Source: an uncultured Streptococcus sp.
GTDB lineage: Bacteria > Bacillota > Bacilli > Lactobacillales > Streptococcaceae
Assembly: GCF_901875575.1 (NCBI RefSeq)
Contig: NZ_CABFMF010000066.1
Coordinates: 6,095 to 70,094 of the forward strand
Direction of reading: 5' to 3'
DNA length: 64,000 nucleotides
The notes under the pieces were generated by a model. It did no database searches. It saw only the letters and a list, made by a program, of their open reading frames with translations, and was not told the origin of the DNA. Shown here one piece after another: positions 8,981 through 17,927 of this stretch (the stretch's first letter is position 1; each line of letters opens with the position of its first letter). Both the position numbers and the translations under genes were made by a program.

Positions 8981-10410
8981 AAATTTTATTTGTAGCAGCA
9001 GAGGGTGCACCCTTTTCAAAAACAGGTGGTCTGGGAGACGTCATTGGTGCTCTCCCTAAATCACTAGTTAAAGCAGGTCACGAAGTTGCAGTTTTTCTAC
9101 CCTACTATGACATGGTAGAAGCTAAGTTTGGAGATCAGATTGAAGATGTTCTCCATTTTGAGGTCAGAGTTGGGTGGAGAAGCCAGTACTGTGGAATTAA
9201 GAAAGCAGTTTTAAACGGTGTAACCTTCTACTTTATTGACAACCAGTATTATTTCTTCCGTGGTCATGTTTACGGTGATTTTGATGACGGAGAACGCTTT
9301 GCTTTCTTCCAACTTGCTGCCATTGAGGCTATGGAAAGGATTGACTTTATCCCTGACCTTCTTCATGTTCATGACTACCATACAGCTATGATTCCTTTCT
9401 TGTTAAAGGAAAAGTACAATTGGATTCAAGCTTACCGTGGTATTAAAACTGTTTTAACCATTCATAACTTGGAGTTCCAAGGTCAGTTTTCTGAAGGAAT
9501 GCTTTGGGATCTATTTGGAGTTGGCTTTGAACGTTATGCTGATGGGACTCTTCGTTGGAAAGATTGTCTCAACTGGATGAAGGCAGGAATCCTATACGCA
9601 GACCGTGTAACAACCGTTTCCCCTAGCTATGCTCATGAAATTATGACAAGTCAATTTGGCTGTGGTTTGGATCAAATTCTTCGTATGGAATCCGGTAAAG
9701 TATCTGGTATCGTAAATGGTATCGATACAGATATTTATAATCCGGAGACAGATGCACTTTTAGACTATCATTTTGACAAAGAAGACTTATCTGGAAAAGC
9801 TCAAAATAAGGCAAAATTGCAAGAAAGAGTTGGCTTGCCAGTTCGAGCAGATGTTCCTTTAGTTGGAATTGTTTCTCGTTTAACACGTCAAAAAGGATTT
9901 GACATCGTTGTTGAGAGCTTGCATCGATTCCTGCAAGAAGATGTGCAAATTGTTCTTTTGGGAACTGGGGATCCAGCATTTGAACAAGCATTTTCTTGGT
10001 TTGCACAAGTTTATCCAGAAAAACTATCTGCCAATATTACCTTTGATGTCAAGCTAGCTCAAGAAATTTATGCAGCGAGTGATCTTTTCCTCATGCCAAG
10101 TCGTTTTGAACCATGTGGTTTATCTCAAATGATGGCCATGCGTTATGGAACCTTACCGTTGGTACATGAAGTTGGAGGTTTGCGAGATACCGTTCAAGCC
10201 TTTAATCCAATTGAAGGTTCTGGTACAGGATTTAGTTTTGACAATTTGTCACCATATTGGTTGAATTGGACTTTCCAAACAGCTTTGGACTTGTATAGAA
10301 ATCATCCTGACGTTTGGAGAAACTTACAAAAACAAGCTATGGAGTGTGATTTCTCATGGGATACAGCCTGCAGGTCATACCTTGACTTGTACCATAGTTT
10401 AGTTAATTAA
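8977..10410 (+). CDS. glgA: Glycogen synthase GlgA (ADP-glucose type, GT5)
   Basis: Extends alpha-1,4-glucan chains from ADP-glucose. The 477-residue protein carries the GT5 signature KTGGLGDV near residue 16 and the C-terminal PSRFEPCGLSQMMAMRYG motif with the conserved Glu, in a GT-B fold. Last gene of the glycogen operon, starting inside the glgD stop codon. A strong hairpin terminator follows at 10415-10446. Confidence 0.96.
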   Translation: MKILFVAAEGAPFSKTGGLGDVIGALPKSLVKAGHEVAVFLPYYDMVEAKFGDQIEDVLHFEVRVGWRSQYCGIKKAVLNGVTFYFIDNQYYFFRGHVYGDFDDGERFAFFQLAAIEAMERIDFIPDLLHVHDYHTAMIPFLLKEKYNWIQAYRGIKTVLTIHNLEFQGQFSEGMLWDLFGVGFERYADGTLRWKDCLNWMKAGILYADRVTTVSPSYAHEIMTSQFGCGLDQILRMESGKVSGIVNGIDTDIYNPETDALLDYHFDKEDLSGKAQNKAKLQERVGLPVRADVPLVGIVSRLTRQKGFDIVVESLHRFLQEDVQIVLLGTGDPAFEQAFSWFAQVYPEKLSANITFDVKLAQEIYAASDLFLMPSRFEPCGLSQMMAMRYGTLPLVHEVGGLRDTVQAFNPIEGSGTGFSFDNLSPYWLNWTFQTALDLYRNHPDVWRNLQKQAMECDFSWDTACRSYLDLYHSLVN

Positions 10411-10414
10411 TAGA

Positions 10415-10446
10415 TAAAATCGTATGATGACTTCATACGATTTTTA
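10415..10446 (+). terminator. Terminator of the glg operon
   Basis: AAAATCGTATGA and TCATACGATTTTT form a long nearly perfect stem with a tiny loop followed by T residues. It closes the glgBCDA transcript. Confidence 0.8.
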
Positions 10447-10468
10447 GGCTGTTTAGATAGGAGGAGTG

Positions 10469-11113
10469 ATGTCTCAAGTAAAAGGATTGTGTGTTATGGA
10501 TGTTGATGGAACATTAATCCTAGAAGAAGTGATTGATCTTTTGGGAAGAGAGGCAGGTCGTGAGGAGGAAATTTCGCAGATTACAAGTCGGGCAATGCGA
10601 GGAGAGTTGGACTTTGAAAGCAGTTTAAGAGACAGAGTTTCCTTATTGGAAGGCCGTCCTATTTCGGTCTTTGATACAGTCTTCAGTTCTATTCATCTAT
10701 CACCAAATGTCCAGGAATTCATTTCTATTCTCCAAAAGAATGGCATCCTAGTTGGTCTGGTGTCTGGTGGATTTACACCAATAGTTGAGAGATTAGCAAA
10801 ATCACTTGGAATCGCCTATTTTTCTGCCAACCAACTTGAAGTCAAAGATGGTCTTCTAACAGGAAAATTAGTTGGACAAATTATAAGTCCTGAGGTTAAA
10901 AAAGAGACTCTAGAACAATGGAGAAAGGAACTCAAACTTCCTAGAGAAAGAACAGTTGCAATCGGTGATGGGGCCAATGACCTATTAATGTTGAAGTCAT
11001 CAGGACTGGGAATCGCCTTTTGTGCAAAAGATGTGCTGAAAAAAGAAATACCACATCATATTGACAAGAGAGATTTTTTAGAAGTTCTTCCTTTGATTGA
11101 CTGTTTAGAATGA
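10469..11113 (+). CDS. HAD-superfamily phosphatase, SerB-like
   Basis: Contains the HAD motif I DVDGTL (residues about 11-16), motif II SGG in LVSGGF, a conserved lysine region, and motif IV GDGANDLLML. The 214-residue length and GDGANDLxML fit phosphoserine phosphatase or related enzymes. Start 10469 is chosen because GGAGGAG is spaced correctly; a GTG one codon earlier is possible. It overlaps the glycerate kinase reading region, and that gene's likely ATG lies 9 bp after this stop. Pairing with glycerate kinase suggests serine or glycerate metabolism, but substrate specificity cannot be read from sequence. Confidence 0.8.
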   Translation: MSQVKGLCVMDVDGTLILEEVIDLLGREAGREEEISQITSRAMRGELDFESSLRDRVSLLEGRPISVFDTVFSSIHLSPNVQEFISILQKNGILVGLVSGGFTPIVERLAKSLGIAYFSANQLEVKDGLLTGKLVGQIISPEVKKETLEQWRKELKLPRERTVAIGDGANDLLMLKSSGLGIAFCAKDVLKKEIPHHIDKRDFLEVLPLIDCLE

Positions 11114-11121
11114 GGGAAAAT

Positions 11122-12237
11122 ATGAAGATTGTAATTGCACCAGATTCATTTAAGGAAAGCTTGAGCGCTGAAGAGGTGGCTGAATCAATAAAAAGAGGCT
11201 TCCAACAATCGATAGCAGATGTAGACTGTCTCCTCTGCCCTGTTGGTGATGGGGGAGAAGGTACTGTAGATGCTATCCGACATTCTCTTGACCTAGAAGA
11301 AAAATGGATCCAAGTGACAGGCCCTTTTGGCCAAAAAGAAGCCATGAGCTATTTTCAAAAAGGGGGACTGGCACTATTTGAAGTTGCTGATTTAGTTGGC
11401 CTTGGAAAGATTCCGCTAGAGAAACGAAATCCACTGAAAATCCAAACTTGTGGTATTGGAGAGTTGATTCGTCATCTCATTGCTCAAGGGATTAAAGATA
11501 TCTATATCGGCGTTGGTGGCACGGCCAGTAATGATGGTGGAATTGGAATTGCTGCTGGTTTGGGTTATCAGTTCTATGATAAGAACGGAATGGAATTATC
11601 AGGAACAGGGGAAACATTACTGGTCTTAGACTCTGTATCAAATGAAATAGCTTTTAAAATACCTGATGATGTTGAGATTCGTATCCTAGCTGATGTGAAA
11701 AGTCCTTTATGTGGACATGAGGGTGCAACTTACACATTTGGAAAACAGAAGGGGCTTGAGCATCATTTGTTTGAACCCGTCGATTTAGCAATTCAGAGTT
11801 TTTATGAGAAAAATGCTCCTATGACACTTAAACTTCAAGGAGCAGGAGCTGGTGGAGGTATTGCTGCAGGTCTATGTACTTTTGCTCAAGCTCGTATCGT
11901 TTCTGGAATTGACACTTGCTTGGATTTGATAGACTTTGATAAAAAAGTGGCAGATGCAGACTTAGTCATCGTAGGAGAAGGCAGGCTGGATTGTCAAAGT
12001 TTGGTAGGAAAGGCACCGATTGGTGTAGCAAAAAGAACCCCTGCCGGAGTTCCTGTTATTGCTATTTGTGGCAGTCTATCAGAGGATTTCCCTCCCCTAG
12101 CATTTGAAAATATCTTAGCGGCTTTTTCAATATTAGAGAAAAGCGAACCACTTGAAGATAGTTTAAACAATGCAAGTCGGTATATAGAGAACACTGCTGC
12201 AAATATAGGTCGCTTGTTGAACCTTGGAAAAATTTAA
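11122..12237 (+). CDS. Glycerate kinase (GlxK/GarK family)
   Basis: Phosphorylates glycerate. The family start MKIVIAPDSFKESLSAEE is intact, followed by CPVGDGGEGTV and IGVGGTASNDGGIGIAAGLG (near residue 133), the hallmark of glycerate kinase type 2. The ATG at 11122 has a GAGGG ribosome binding site; an upstream in-frame ATG at 11110 would add four residues. Its stop overlaps the convergent YueI-family gene by 4 bp. Its neighbour is the SerB-like phosphatase. Confidence 0.9.
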   Translation: MKIVIAPDSFKESLSAEEVAESIKRGFQQSIADVDCLLCPVGDGGEGTVDAIRHSLDLEEKWIQVTGPFGQKEAMSYFQKGGLALFEVADLVGLGKIPLEKRNPLKIQTCGIGELIRHLIAQGIKDIYIGVGGTASNDGGIGIAAGLGYQFYDKNGMELSGTGETLLVLDSVSNEIAFKIPDDVEIRILADVKSPLCGHEGATYTFGKQKGLEHHLFEPVDLAIQSFYEKNAPMTLKLQGAGAGGGIAAGLCTFAQARIVSGIDTCLDLIDFDKKVADADLVIVGEGRLDCQSLVGKAPIGVAKRTPAGVPVIAICGSLSEDFPPLAFENILAAFSILEKSEPLEDSLNNASRYIENTAANIGRLLNLGKI

Positions 12238-12680
12238 CCAAACCATTTTTTCCAGATAGATTTTTTTGCTGACTCTTCTTTTTTACTTTCCCAGAGATTT
12301 GAAAATGCAATCTTTATATCTTTTTCATTAATTTGACTAACATGATCAGTATGGAAAATCAGCCCAAAAGGAGAAGAAGTGAGATCATCAGATACTATAG
12401 TCGCCTGACAATCTGCTTCCTTAGCTTGTTTCAGATAAAAAACTTGTTTGTCAAATTCTATTTTAGGATTAATTTTTAGAAAAAGAGGCTGCTCTTGCTC
12501 TTGAAAGTTTTCTAAAACAGAAAGAAAATCTTTTTGTAATTCTGGGCTATTGGCTGTCTCCATATCAGCAAAACCAAGAACTCTTTCTTCAAATGTTCCA
12601 AGATACCGACGTTGTTCATCGGGGTTTAACTTAGCTCCACCCTGAGCTTTTTCTAGTAGTTGTTTTGATAAATCTGTCAT
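12234..12680 (-). CDS. YueI family protein (DUF1694)
   Basis: A 148-residue cytosolic protein resembling the YueI/DUF1694 family: the N-terminus TDLSKQLLEKAQGGAKLNPDEQRRYLGTF... and the ERVLG motif fit that family, whose role is unknown. It ends in a basic KKSIWKKWFG tail. It is convergent with glycerate kinase and divergent from eno, whose promoter region lies just upstream. Confidence 0.75.
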   Translation of the reverse strand: MTDLSKQLLEKAQGGAKLNPDEQRRYLGTFEERVLGFADMETANSPELQKDFLSVLENFQEQEQPLFLKINPKIEFDKQVFYLKQAKEADCQATIVSDDLTSSPFGLIFHTDHVSQINEKDIKIAFSNLWESKKEESAKKSIWKKWFG

Positions 12681-12719
12681 GAAAATAGTATATCATAAAA
12701 GCAACTAGAAAAGACAAAT

Positions 12720-12805
12720 AAGAAAGCGATTACTTTATAAAGTTAAGGAAAATTTGCACAAAGATAACGTTTTTTCTTGAAAAACGCTTATTTTTAAGGT
12801 ATCAT
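12720..12805 (+). promoter_or_regulatory. eno promoter with two cre-like sites
   Basis: TTGAAA (12777-12782) and TATCAT (12800-12805) are 17 bp apart. A cre-like element overlaps the -35 box (TGAAAAACGCTTATT, 12778-12792) and a second lies upstream (AAGAAAGCGATTACT, 12720-12734). Upstream and -35-overlapping positions could activate or repress; the sequence does not say which. The eno RBS AAGGAG is at 12830-12835. Confidence 0.6.
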
Positions 12806-12843
12806 AGAGGTGTAAAATAATTTAACTCAAAGGAGAGTAAAAA

Positions 12844-14148
12844 ATGTCAATTATTACTGATGTTTACGCTCGCGAAGTCCTAGACTCACGCGGTAACCCA
12901 ACACTTGAAGTAGAAGTTTATACTGAATCAGGTGCTTTCGGACGTGGTATGGTTCCATCAGGAGCTTCTACTGGTGAACACGAAGCAGTTGAACTTCGCG
13001 ACGGTGACAAATCTCGTTACGGTGGTCTTGGTACACAAAAAGCTGTTGACAACGTAAACAACATCATTGCTGAAGCTATTATCGGCTACGATGTACGTGA
13101 TCAACAAGCTATCGACCGTGCTATGATTGCTCTTGACGGTACTCCTAACAAAGGTAAATTGGGTGCGAACGCAATCCTTGGTGTGTCTATTGCTGTAGCT
13201 CGTGCTGCTGCTGACTACCTTGAAATCCCACTTTACAGCTACCTTGGTGGATTCAACACTAAAGTTCTTCCAACTCCAATGATGAACATCATCAACGGTG
13301 GTTCTCACTCTGACGCTCCAATTGCATTCCAAGAGTTCATGATCTTGCCAGTTGGTGCACCAACATTTAAAGAAGCTCTTCGTTACGGTGCTGAAATCTT
13401 CCACGCTCTTAAGAAAATCCTTAAATCTCGTGGTTTGGAAACTGCCGTAGGTGACGAAGGTGGATTCGCTCCTCGTTTCGAAGGAACTGAAGATGGTGTT
13501 GAAACTATCCTTGCTGCGATTGAAGCTGCTGGATATGTTCCAGGTAAAGACGTATTTATCGGATTTGACTGTGCTTCATCAGAATTCTACGATAAAGAAC
13601 GTAAAGTTTACGACTACACTAAATTTGAAGGTGAAGGCGCTGCTGTTCGTACATCTGCAGAACAAATCGACTACCTTGAAGAATTGGTTAACAAATACCC
13701 AATCATCACTATCGAAGATGGTATGGATGAAAACGACTGGGATGGATGGAAAGCTCTTACTGAACGTCTTGGTAAGAAAGTTCAATTGGTTGGTGACGAC
13801 TTCTTCGTAACAAACACTGACTACCTTGCACGTGGTATCCAAGAAGGTGCTGCTAACTCAATCCTTATCAAAGTTAACCAAATCGGTACTCTTACTGAAA
13901 CTTTCGAAGCTATCGAAATGGCTAAAGAAGCTGGTTACACTGCCGTTGTATCACACCGTTCAGGTGAAACTGAAGATTCAACAATTGCTGATATCGCAGT
14001 TGCAACTAACGCAGGACAAATCAAGACTGGTTCACTTTCACGTACAGACCGTATCGCTAAATACAACCAATTGCTTCGCATCGAAGACCAACTTGGTGAA
14101 GTAGCTGAATACCGTGGATTGAAATCATTCTACAACTTGAAAAAATAA
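12844..14148 (+). CDS. eno: Enolase (phosphopyruvate hydratase)
   Basis: Interconverts 2-phosphoglycerate and phosphoenolpyruvate in glycolysis; in pneumococci enolase is also found on the cell surface and binds plasminogen. The 434-residue sequence is complete, with [12 protein letters not shown] at the N-terminus, VGDEGGFAP, the Mg-binding [13 protein letters not shown] region and SHRSGETED. Codon use is strongly biased toward preferred streptococcal codons, as expected for a highly expressed gene. Two terminators follow. Confidence 0.98.
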
Positions 14149-14169
14149 AATAGTTCAGTGAACTATTTT
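14147..14169 (+). terminator. eno terminator
   Basis: AAAATAGTTC and GAACTATTTT form a perfect 10-bp stem directly overlapping the eno stop codon. Confidence 0.75.
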
Positions 14170-14532
14170 ATCCCGAACCTTGAAATTCAAAAGTTCGGCC
14201 GTTGATTTAACAACGTTTCTAGCCCCTCGGATTTTATCCGAAGGGCTATTTTTGTGTTCAGGGGGCATAAAAGGGGCATAAGTATTATCTATTTGGGAGA
14301 CTAGTTTAAAATGAACTTATAGGTTTTAAAAATATCTATTTTTGATAGCTAAAATAGAAAAGTCAATGAAAGTAGTTTACTCTAAGCAATTAAATTGAGG
14401 AAACAGTATGAATTCTAACCCCAAAATTCTTCTGAAACAAGTTTATACAACCGCATTTTAGAATGAAAGTTAATTATAAGTTTTCTTTAAGTTACTTATA
14501 TTACTCTAGATATGTAAAGGAGGGTATCCCCC
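14170..14532. other. Intergenic region with a second hairpin and a GGGGCATAA repeat
   Basis: Holds a second hairpin (AGCCC...GGGCT with CGGAT/ATCCG inner arms, 14221-14254, followed by T residues) and two close direct copies of GGGGCATAA near 14262-14280. Such repeats occur near streptococcal integrase attachment regions, but no recombinase is adjacent. The rest is AT-rich without a convincing gene; the start region of the DUF1002 gene has RBS AAAGGAGGG. Confidence 0.35.
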
Positions 14533-15507
14533 ATGAGAAAGAAAATCTTTCTGACAAGTGCTGCAGTTTTGTTGGCTTTTACAGCCATATCTAGTGTCCA
14601 TGCAGCAACTGATGTTCAAAAAGTAATTGATGAAACCTATGTTCAACCAGAATACGTTCTTGGTTCTTCCCTAAATGAAGAACAGAAAAATCAAACCTTG
14701 AAAAAACTTGGCTATAATTCTTCTACAGATACAAAAGAGCTCAAAACAATGACGCCTAATATCTATTCGAAAATTATGAATGTAGCTAATGATTTAAGCC
14801 TTCAACTATTTTCATCAGCCAAGATTCAAAAGCTTGGTGACAAATCGCCACTAGAGGTTAAGATCGAGACTCCTGAAAATATTACAAAAGTGACTCAGGA
14901 TATGTATCGAAATGCAGCTGTTACCTTAGGTGTAGAGCATGCTAAAATTACAGTTGCAGCTCCAATTCCAGTAACAGGTGAGAGCGCTCTTGCTGGGATT
15001 TACTACTCTTTAGAAGCTAATGGTGCAAAGGTACCACAAGCTAATAAAGACCTGGCGCAAGAAGAGCTCAAAGCTTTATCAGATATTAATGCTGAAAACA
15101 AGGATAAGACTGGTTTTGATGCTAATAAACTAAACGTTGCACTAGCTGATATCAAGTCAGGCCTTGCTAAAGCTAAAGAATCTAAGGGAGCTCTGACAGA
15201 AGAAGATGTCCGTAAAATTGTTGAAGATACCTTGAAAAATTACAAACTTGATCAGGTTATAACAGGAAACCAAATCAATATCATCATCAATTTTGCTTTG
15301 AATCTATCAAAAAGTGATATTCTTAGTAATACAGACTTCACTAAAACCCTGAATGACCTTAAACAAAGCATTGTTTCACAAGCTGGCGACAGTTTTAAAA
15401 ATATCAACCTTAACTTTGATGCTGATAAGGCGCTAGAGGACGGCGGCAATTTCTTAAGCTCCCTCTGGCAAACCATTGTCAACTTCTTTAAGAGTTTTGG
15501 TTCTTAA
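14533..15507 (+). CDS. Secreted DUF1002 family protein
   Basis: 324 residues with a clear signal peptide: MRKKIF, a hydrophobic core and an SVHAA cleavage region near residue 25. The mature part matches the DUF1002 pattern (VVLG-like SSLNEEQKNQTLKKLGY, followed by a helical C-terminal half). The protein is predicted to be released or remain at the cell surface; function is unknown for the family. It stands alone between eno and rumA. Confidence 0.7.
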   Translation: MRKKIFLTSAAVLLAFTAISSVHAATDVQKVIDETYVQPEYVLGSSLNEEQKNQTLKKLGYNSSTDTKELKTMTPNIYSKIMNVANDLSLQLFSSAKIQKLGDKSPLEVKIETPENITKVTQDMYRNAAVTLGVEHAKITVAAPIPVTGESALAGIYYSLEANGAKVPQANKDLAQEELKALSDINAENKDKTGFDANKLNVALADIKSGLAKAKESKGALTEEDVRKIVEDTLKNYKLDQVITGNQINIIINFALNLSKSDILSNTDFTKTLNDLKQSIVSQAGDSFKNINLNFDADKALEDGGNFLSSLWQTIVNFFKSFGS

Positions 15508-15581
15508 GAAATTTCATGGTATAATAGATGGTAACCGTAACGTTGCCGTCTTTTTTTGTCGGCCAATAGAAAGAGAAAGAC

Positions 15582-16943
15582 ATGTTAAAGAAAAATGATA
15601 TTGTAGAAGTTGAAATTGTTGATTTGACCCATGAAGGCGCAGGAGTTGCTAAGGTAGATGGTTTGGTATTTTTTGTGGAAAATGCCTTACCGAGTGAAAA
15701 AATCCTTATGCGAGTCCTCAAGGTCAATAAAAAGATTGGATTTGGTAAAGTTGAAGAATACCTTATCCAGTCACCGCACCGTAATCAAGATCTAGATTTA
15801 GCTTATCTGCGTTCAGGAATTGCTGATTTAGGACACCTTGCCTATCCAGAACAGCTCAAATTCAAAACCAAACAAGTCAAGGACAGTCTATACAAGATGG
15901 CTGGTATATCTGATATTGAAGTAGCAGAAACGCTTGGTATGGAAAATCCAGTCAAGTACCGCAATAAGGCGCAGGTGCCTGTTCGTCGAGTGAATGGTGT
16001 CTTGGAAACTGGCTTTTTCCGTAAGAATTCCCACGACCTCATGCCTTTGGAAGATTTCTTTATCCAAAATCCTGTGATTGATGAGGTAGTTATAGCCCTA
16101 CGCGACTTGCTCCGCCGTTATGATTTGAAACCCTATGATGAGAAAGAGCAAGCTGGTTTGATCCGTAATCTTGTGGTGCGTCGCGGACACTATTCAGGTC
16201 AAATTATGGTTATTTTGGTGACCACTCGTCCGAAGATTTTTCGTGTAGAGCAATTGATTGAACAACTAATCAAGCAGTTCCCAGAAATTGTGTCTGTCAT
16301 GCAAAATATCAACGACCAGAACACTAATGCAATTTTTGGTAAGGATTGGCGCACTCTTTATGGACAAGATTTTATTACTGACCAGATGTTTGGGAATGAC
16401 TACCAAATCTCTGGACCAGCCTTTTACCAAGTCAATACAGAAATGGCTGAAAAACTTTATCAAACAGCCATTGACTTTGCTGCATTAAAATCAGATGATG
16501 TGGTCATTGATGCCTATTCTGGTATCGGGACGATTGGCCTCTCTGTTGCGAAACATGTCAAGGAAGTCTACGGTGTTGAAGTCATTCCAGAAGCGGTTGA
16601 GAATAGTCAGAAGAATGCTGTATTAAACAATATTACAAATGCCAACTATGTCTGTGACACAGCTGAAAATGCCATGAAAAGCTGGCTTAAAGATGGAATT
16701 CAACCAAGCCTTATCCTAGTGGACCCACCAAGAAAGGGTCTCACAGAAAGCTTTATCAAGGCAAGTAGCCAAACAGGAGCAGACCGCATTGCCTATATCT
16801 CATGCAATGTCGCTACTATGGCGCGTGATATCAAACTCTACCAAGAATTAGGATATGAATTGAAGAAAGTACAGCCGGTTGATCTTTTTCCTCAAACGCA
16901 CCACGTGGAGTGTGTAGTGTTGCTACAACGAAAAATAGGGTGA
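15582..16943 (+). CDS. rlmCD: 23S rRNA (uracil-5)-methyltransferase, RumA/RlmCD family
   Basis: S-adenosylmethionine-dependent methyltransferase of the TrmA/RumA family that modifies uridines in 23S rRNA. An N-terminal TRAM domain (residues 1-60) precedes the methyltransferase fold: DAYSGIGTIGLSVA is the AdoMet loop, LVDPPRKGL the catalytic/target region, and ISCNVATMARD contains the catalytic Cys. Length 453 is usual. The last codons (QTHHVECVVLLQRKIG) are the attachment site of the downstream island: near-copies recur at eight later positions. The gene itself is intact. Confidence 0.93.
   Translation: MLKKNDIVEVEIVDLTHEGAGVAKVDGLVFFVENALPSEKILMRVLKVNKKIGFGKVEEYLIQSPHRNQDLDLAYLRSGIADLGHLAYPEQLKFKTKQVKDSLYKMAGISDIEVAETLGMENPVKYRNKAQVPVRRVNGVLETGFFRKNSHDLMPLEDFFIQNPVIDEVVIALRDLLRRYDLKPYDEKEQAGLIRNLVVRRGHYSGQIMVILVTTRPKIFRVEQLIEQLIKQFPEIVSVMQNINDQNTNAIFGKDWRTLYGQDFITDQMFGNDYQISGPAFYQVNTEMAEKLYQTAIDFAALKSDDVVIDAYSGIGTIGLSVAKHVKEVYGVEVIPEAVENSQKNAVLNNITNANYVCDTAENAMKSWLKDGIQPSLILVDPPRKGLTESFIKASSQTGADRIAYISCNVATMARDIKLYQELGYELKKVQPVDLFPQTHHVECVVLLQRKIG
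16902..16943 (+). repeat. rumA 3'-end attachment site, copy A (in the intact gene)
   Basis: CACGTGGAGTGTGTAGTGTT and the following bases to the TGA encode HVECVVLLQRKIG. This is the reference copy for the repeated att-like scars. A hairpin-like AAATCCTTGATTTTAAGC follows, and similar hairpins follow scars at 22512 and 45681. Confidence 0.75.
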
Positions 16944-17103
16944 AAATCCTTGATTTTAAGCTATTTTACAAGCATTTTGTCTTTGTAGATAAAGGCAATT
17001 TTGACGTCAGAAAAGTCCTAAAAAGGCACATAGATGTATATGTATTTGTAGATGTCGTTTGCGCATCGGAAAAATGAATACAACAATAAATATTTAACTA
17101 ACG

Positions 17104-17134
17104 AGAGAACAGTTGAATATTGTTCTCTTTTTTT
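17104..17134 (+). terminator. Hairpin with T-run upstream of a small island gene
   Basis: AGAGAACA (17104-17111) pairs with TGTTCTCT (17121-17128) and is followed by seven or more T residues. It lies just before the RBS AGGAGGG (17141-17147), so it may end upstream transcription or act as an attenuator. Confidence 0.6.
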
Positions 17135-17150
17135 ATTTTCAGGAGGGAAA

Positions 17151-17324
17151 ATGACAAAAGAATTACAATCATCACGCTATATTGTCATTTCATATTTAGT
17201 ACGTGAAATAGGAATTGACATTGTTGAAGCCATCTCTCTTATGGCTGAATTAGAAAAAAGTGGCTTGGTTCGCTTGGAATCAAGTGGAGATTTAATAGTC
17301 AAAGAACTTGGAGGAGCGCTATGA
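17151..17324 (+). CDS. Small hypothetical protein upstream of repA-like gene
   Basis: A 57-residue protein starting MTKELQSSRYIVISYLVREIG, ending KELGGAL. ATG 17151 is preceded by a strong AGGAGGG; a longer frame upstream would read through the terminator and is unlikely. Its TGA overlaps the ATG of the RepA_N pseudogene (ATGA). Small genes coupled to repA occur in streptococcal integrative elements and plasmids; the function is unknown. The helical composition could suit a small HTH protein, but no motif is decisive. Confidence 0.5.
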   Translation: MTKELQSSRYIVISYLVREIGIDIVEAISLMAELEKSGLVRLESSGDLIVKELGGAL

Positions 17325-17644
17325 AACGAATTACCGCAAATCAATACCAAACTTCAGAACGGTATTACAAATTACCTAAAATTCTTTTTGAGGATGAGAA
17401 ATATATGGATATGAAACTAGAAGTAAAGGTGGCTTATTCTATTTTAAAAGATCGTTTAGAATGATCTCTCAGTCGTGGTTGGATAGATGAAGAGGGAGCA
17501 GTCTATTTAGTGTTTTCCAATTCTAAACTGATGAAGCTGTTAGGTTGTTCGAAGTCGAAATTACTGACCATCAAAAAAATTCTTAAAGAATATGACTTAA
17601 TTGATGAAGTCCAACAGTCTTCAAGTGGGATACGAAACAATTGA
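17321..17644 (+). pseudogene. Replication initiator (RepA_N family) pseudogene
   Basis: The frame starting MKRITANQYQTSERYYKLPK matches the N-terminal RepA_N domain of plasmid and ICE replication initiators (winged helix; ...GWIDEEGAVYLVFSNSKLMKLLGCS...). A TGA at 17462-17464 interrupts it after 47 residues; reading continues in the same frame to TGA at 17642. The C-terminal part found in full initiators is missing. It shows that an autonomously replicating or ICE-type element once sat at the rumA end. Non-functional unless the stop is suppressed. Confidence 0.75.
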
Positions 17645-17691
17645 TTTACATGGAACAAACACATTATTTATCTAACTAAAGGAGAAGCAAT

Positions 17692-17925
17692 ATGGCTGAA
17701 CGATTTTGGGAGAACTTGTCCATTATTTTGGCTGAAAGAAATATCAGCTGGATTGAGTTAACCAGAAAAATGTTTGCGGGAGAGTTTCACTATCCAAGTG
17801 AATTGAATCGTTTGTATCAAAAGATTCGTCACTACAAGATGGAACAACGAATGCCTCAAAGTCCATGGGTAGAGAGGATTGTGCAGGTATTAGATTTAGA
17901 TTATGAAGATTTATTTCGGAGGTAA
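17692..17925 (+). CDS. Small helix-turn-helix-like protein
   Basis: 77 residues, RBS AAAGGAGAAG just upstream. The sequence (ERFWENLSIILAERNISWIELTRKMF...) looks like an N-terminal HTH of the Xre type, with the final DLDYEDLFRR resembling the end of such domains. Probably a small DNA-binding regulator. It is followed after 2 bp by the CPBP protease gene, so the two are likely co-transcribed. Confidence 0.5.
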   Translation: MAERFWENLSIILAERNISWIELTRKMFAGEFHYPSELNRLYQKIRHYKMEQRMPQSPWVERIVQVLDLDYEDLFRR

Positions 17926-17927
17926 CT

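Noticed and set aside
9641..10006. 121-codon minus-strand frame inside glgA
   Set aside because: Antisense shadow of a well-conserved gene; no RBS or independent support.
12958..13404. Long antisense frame in eno
   Set aside because: Strong codon bias of eno leaves the complementary frame open; not a gene.
14262..14280. GGGGCATAA direct repeats after eno as a phage attachment site
   Set aside because: No integrase or phage gene adjoins them and only two short copies are present; kept only as a note in the intergenic entry.
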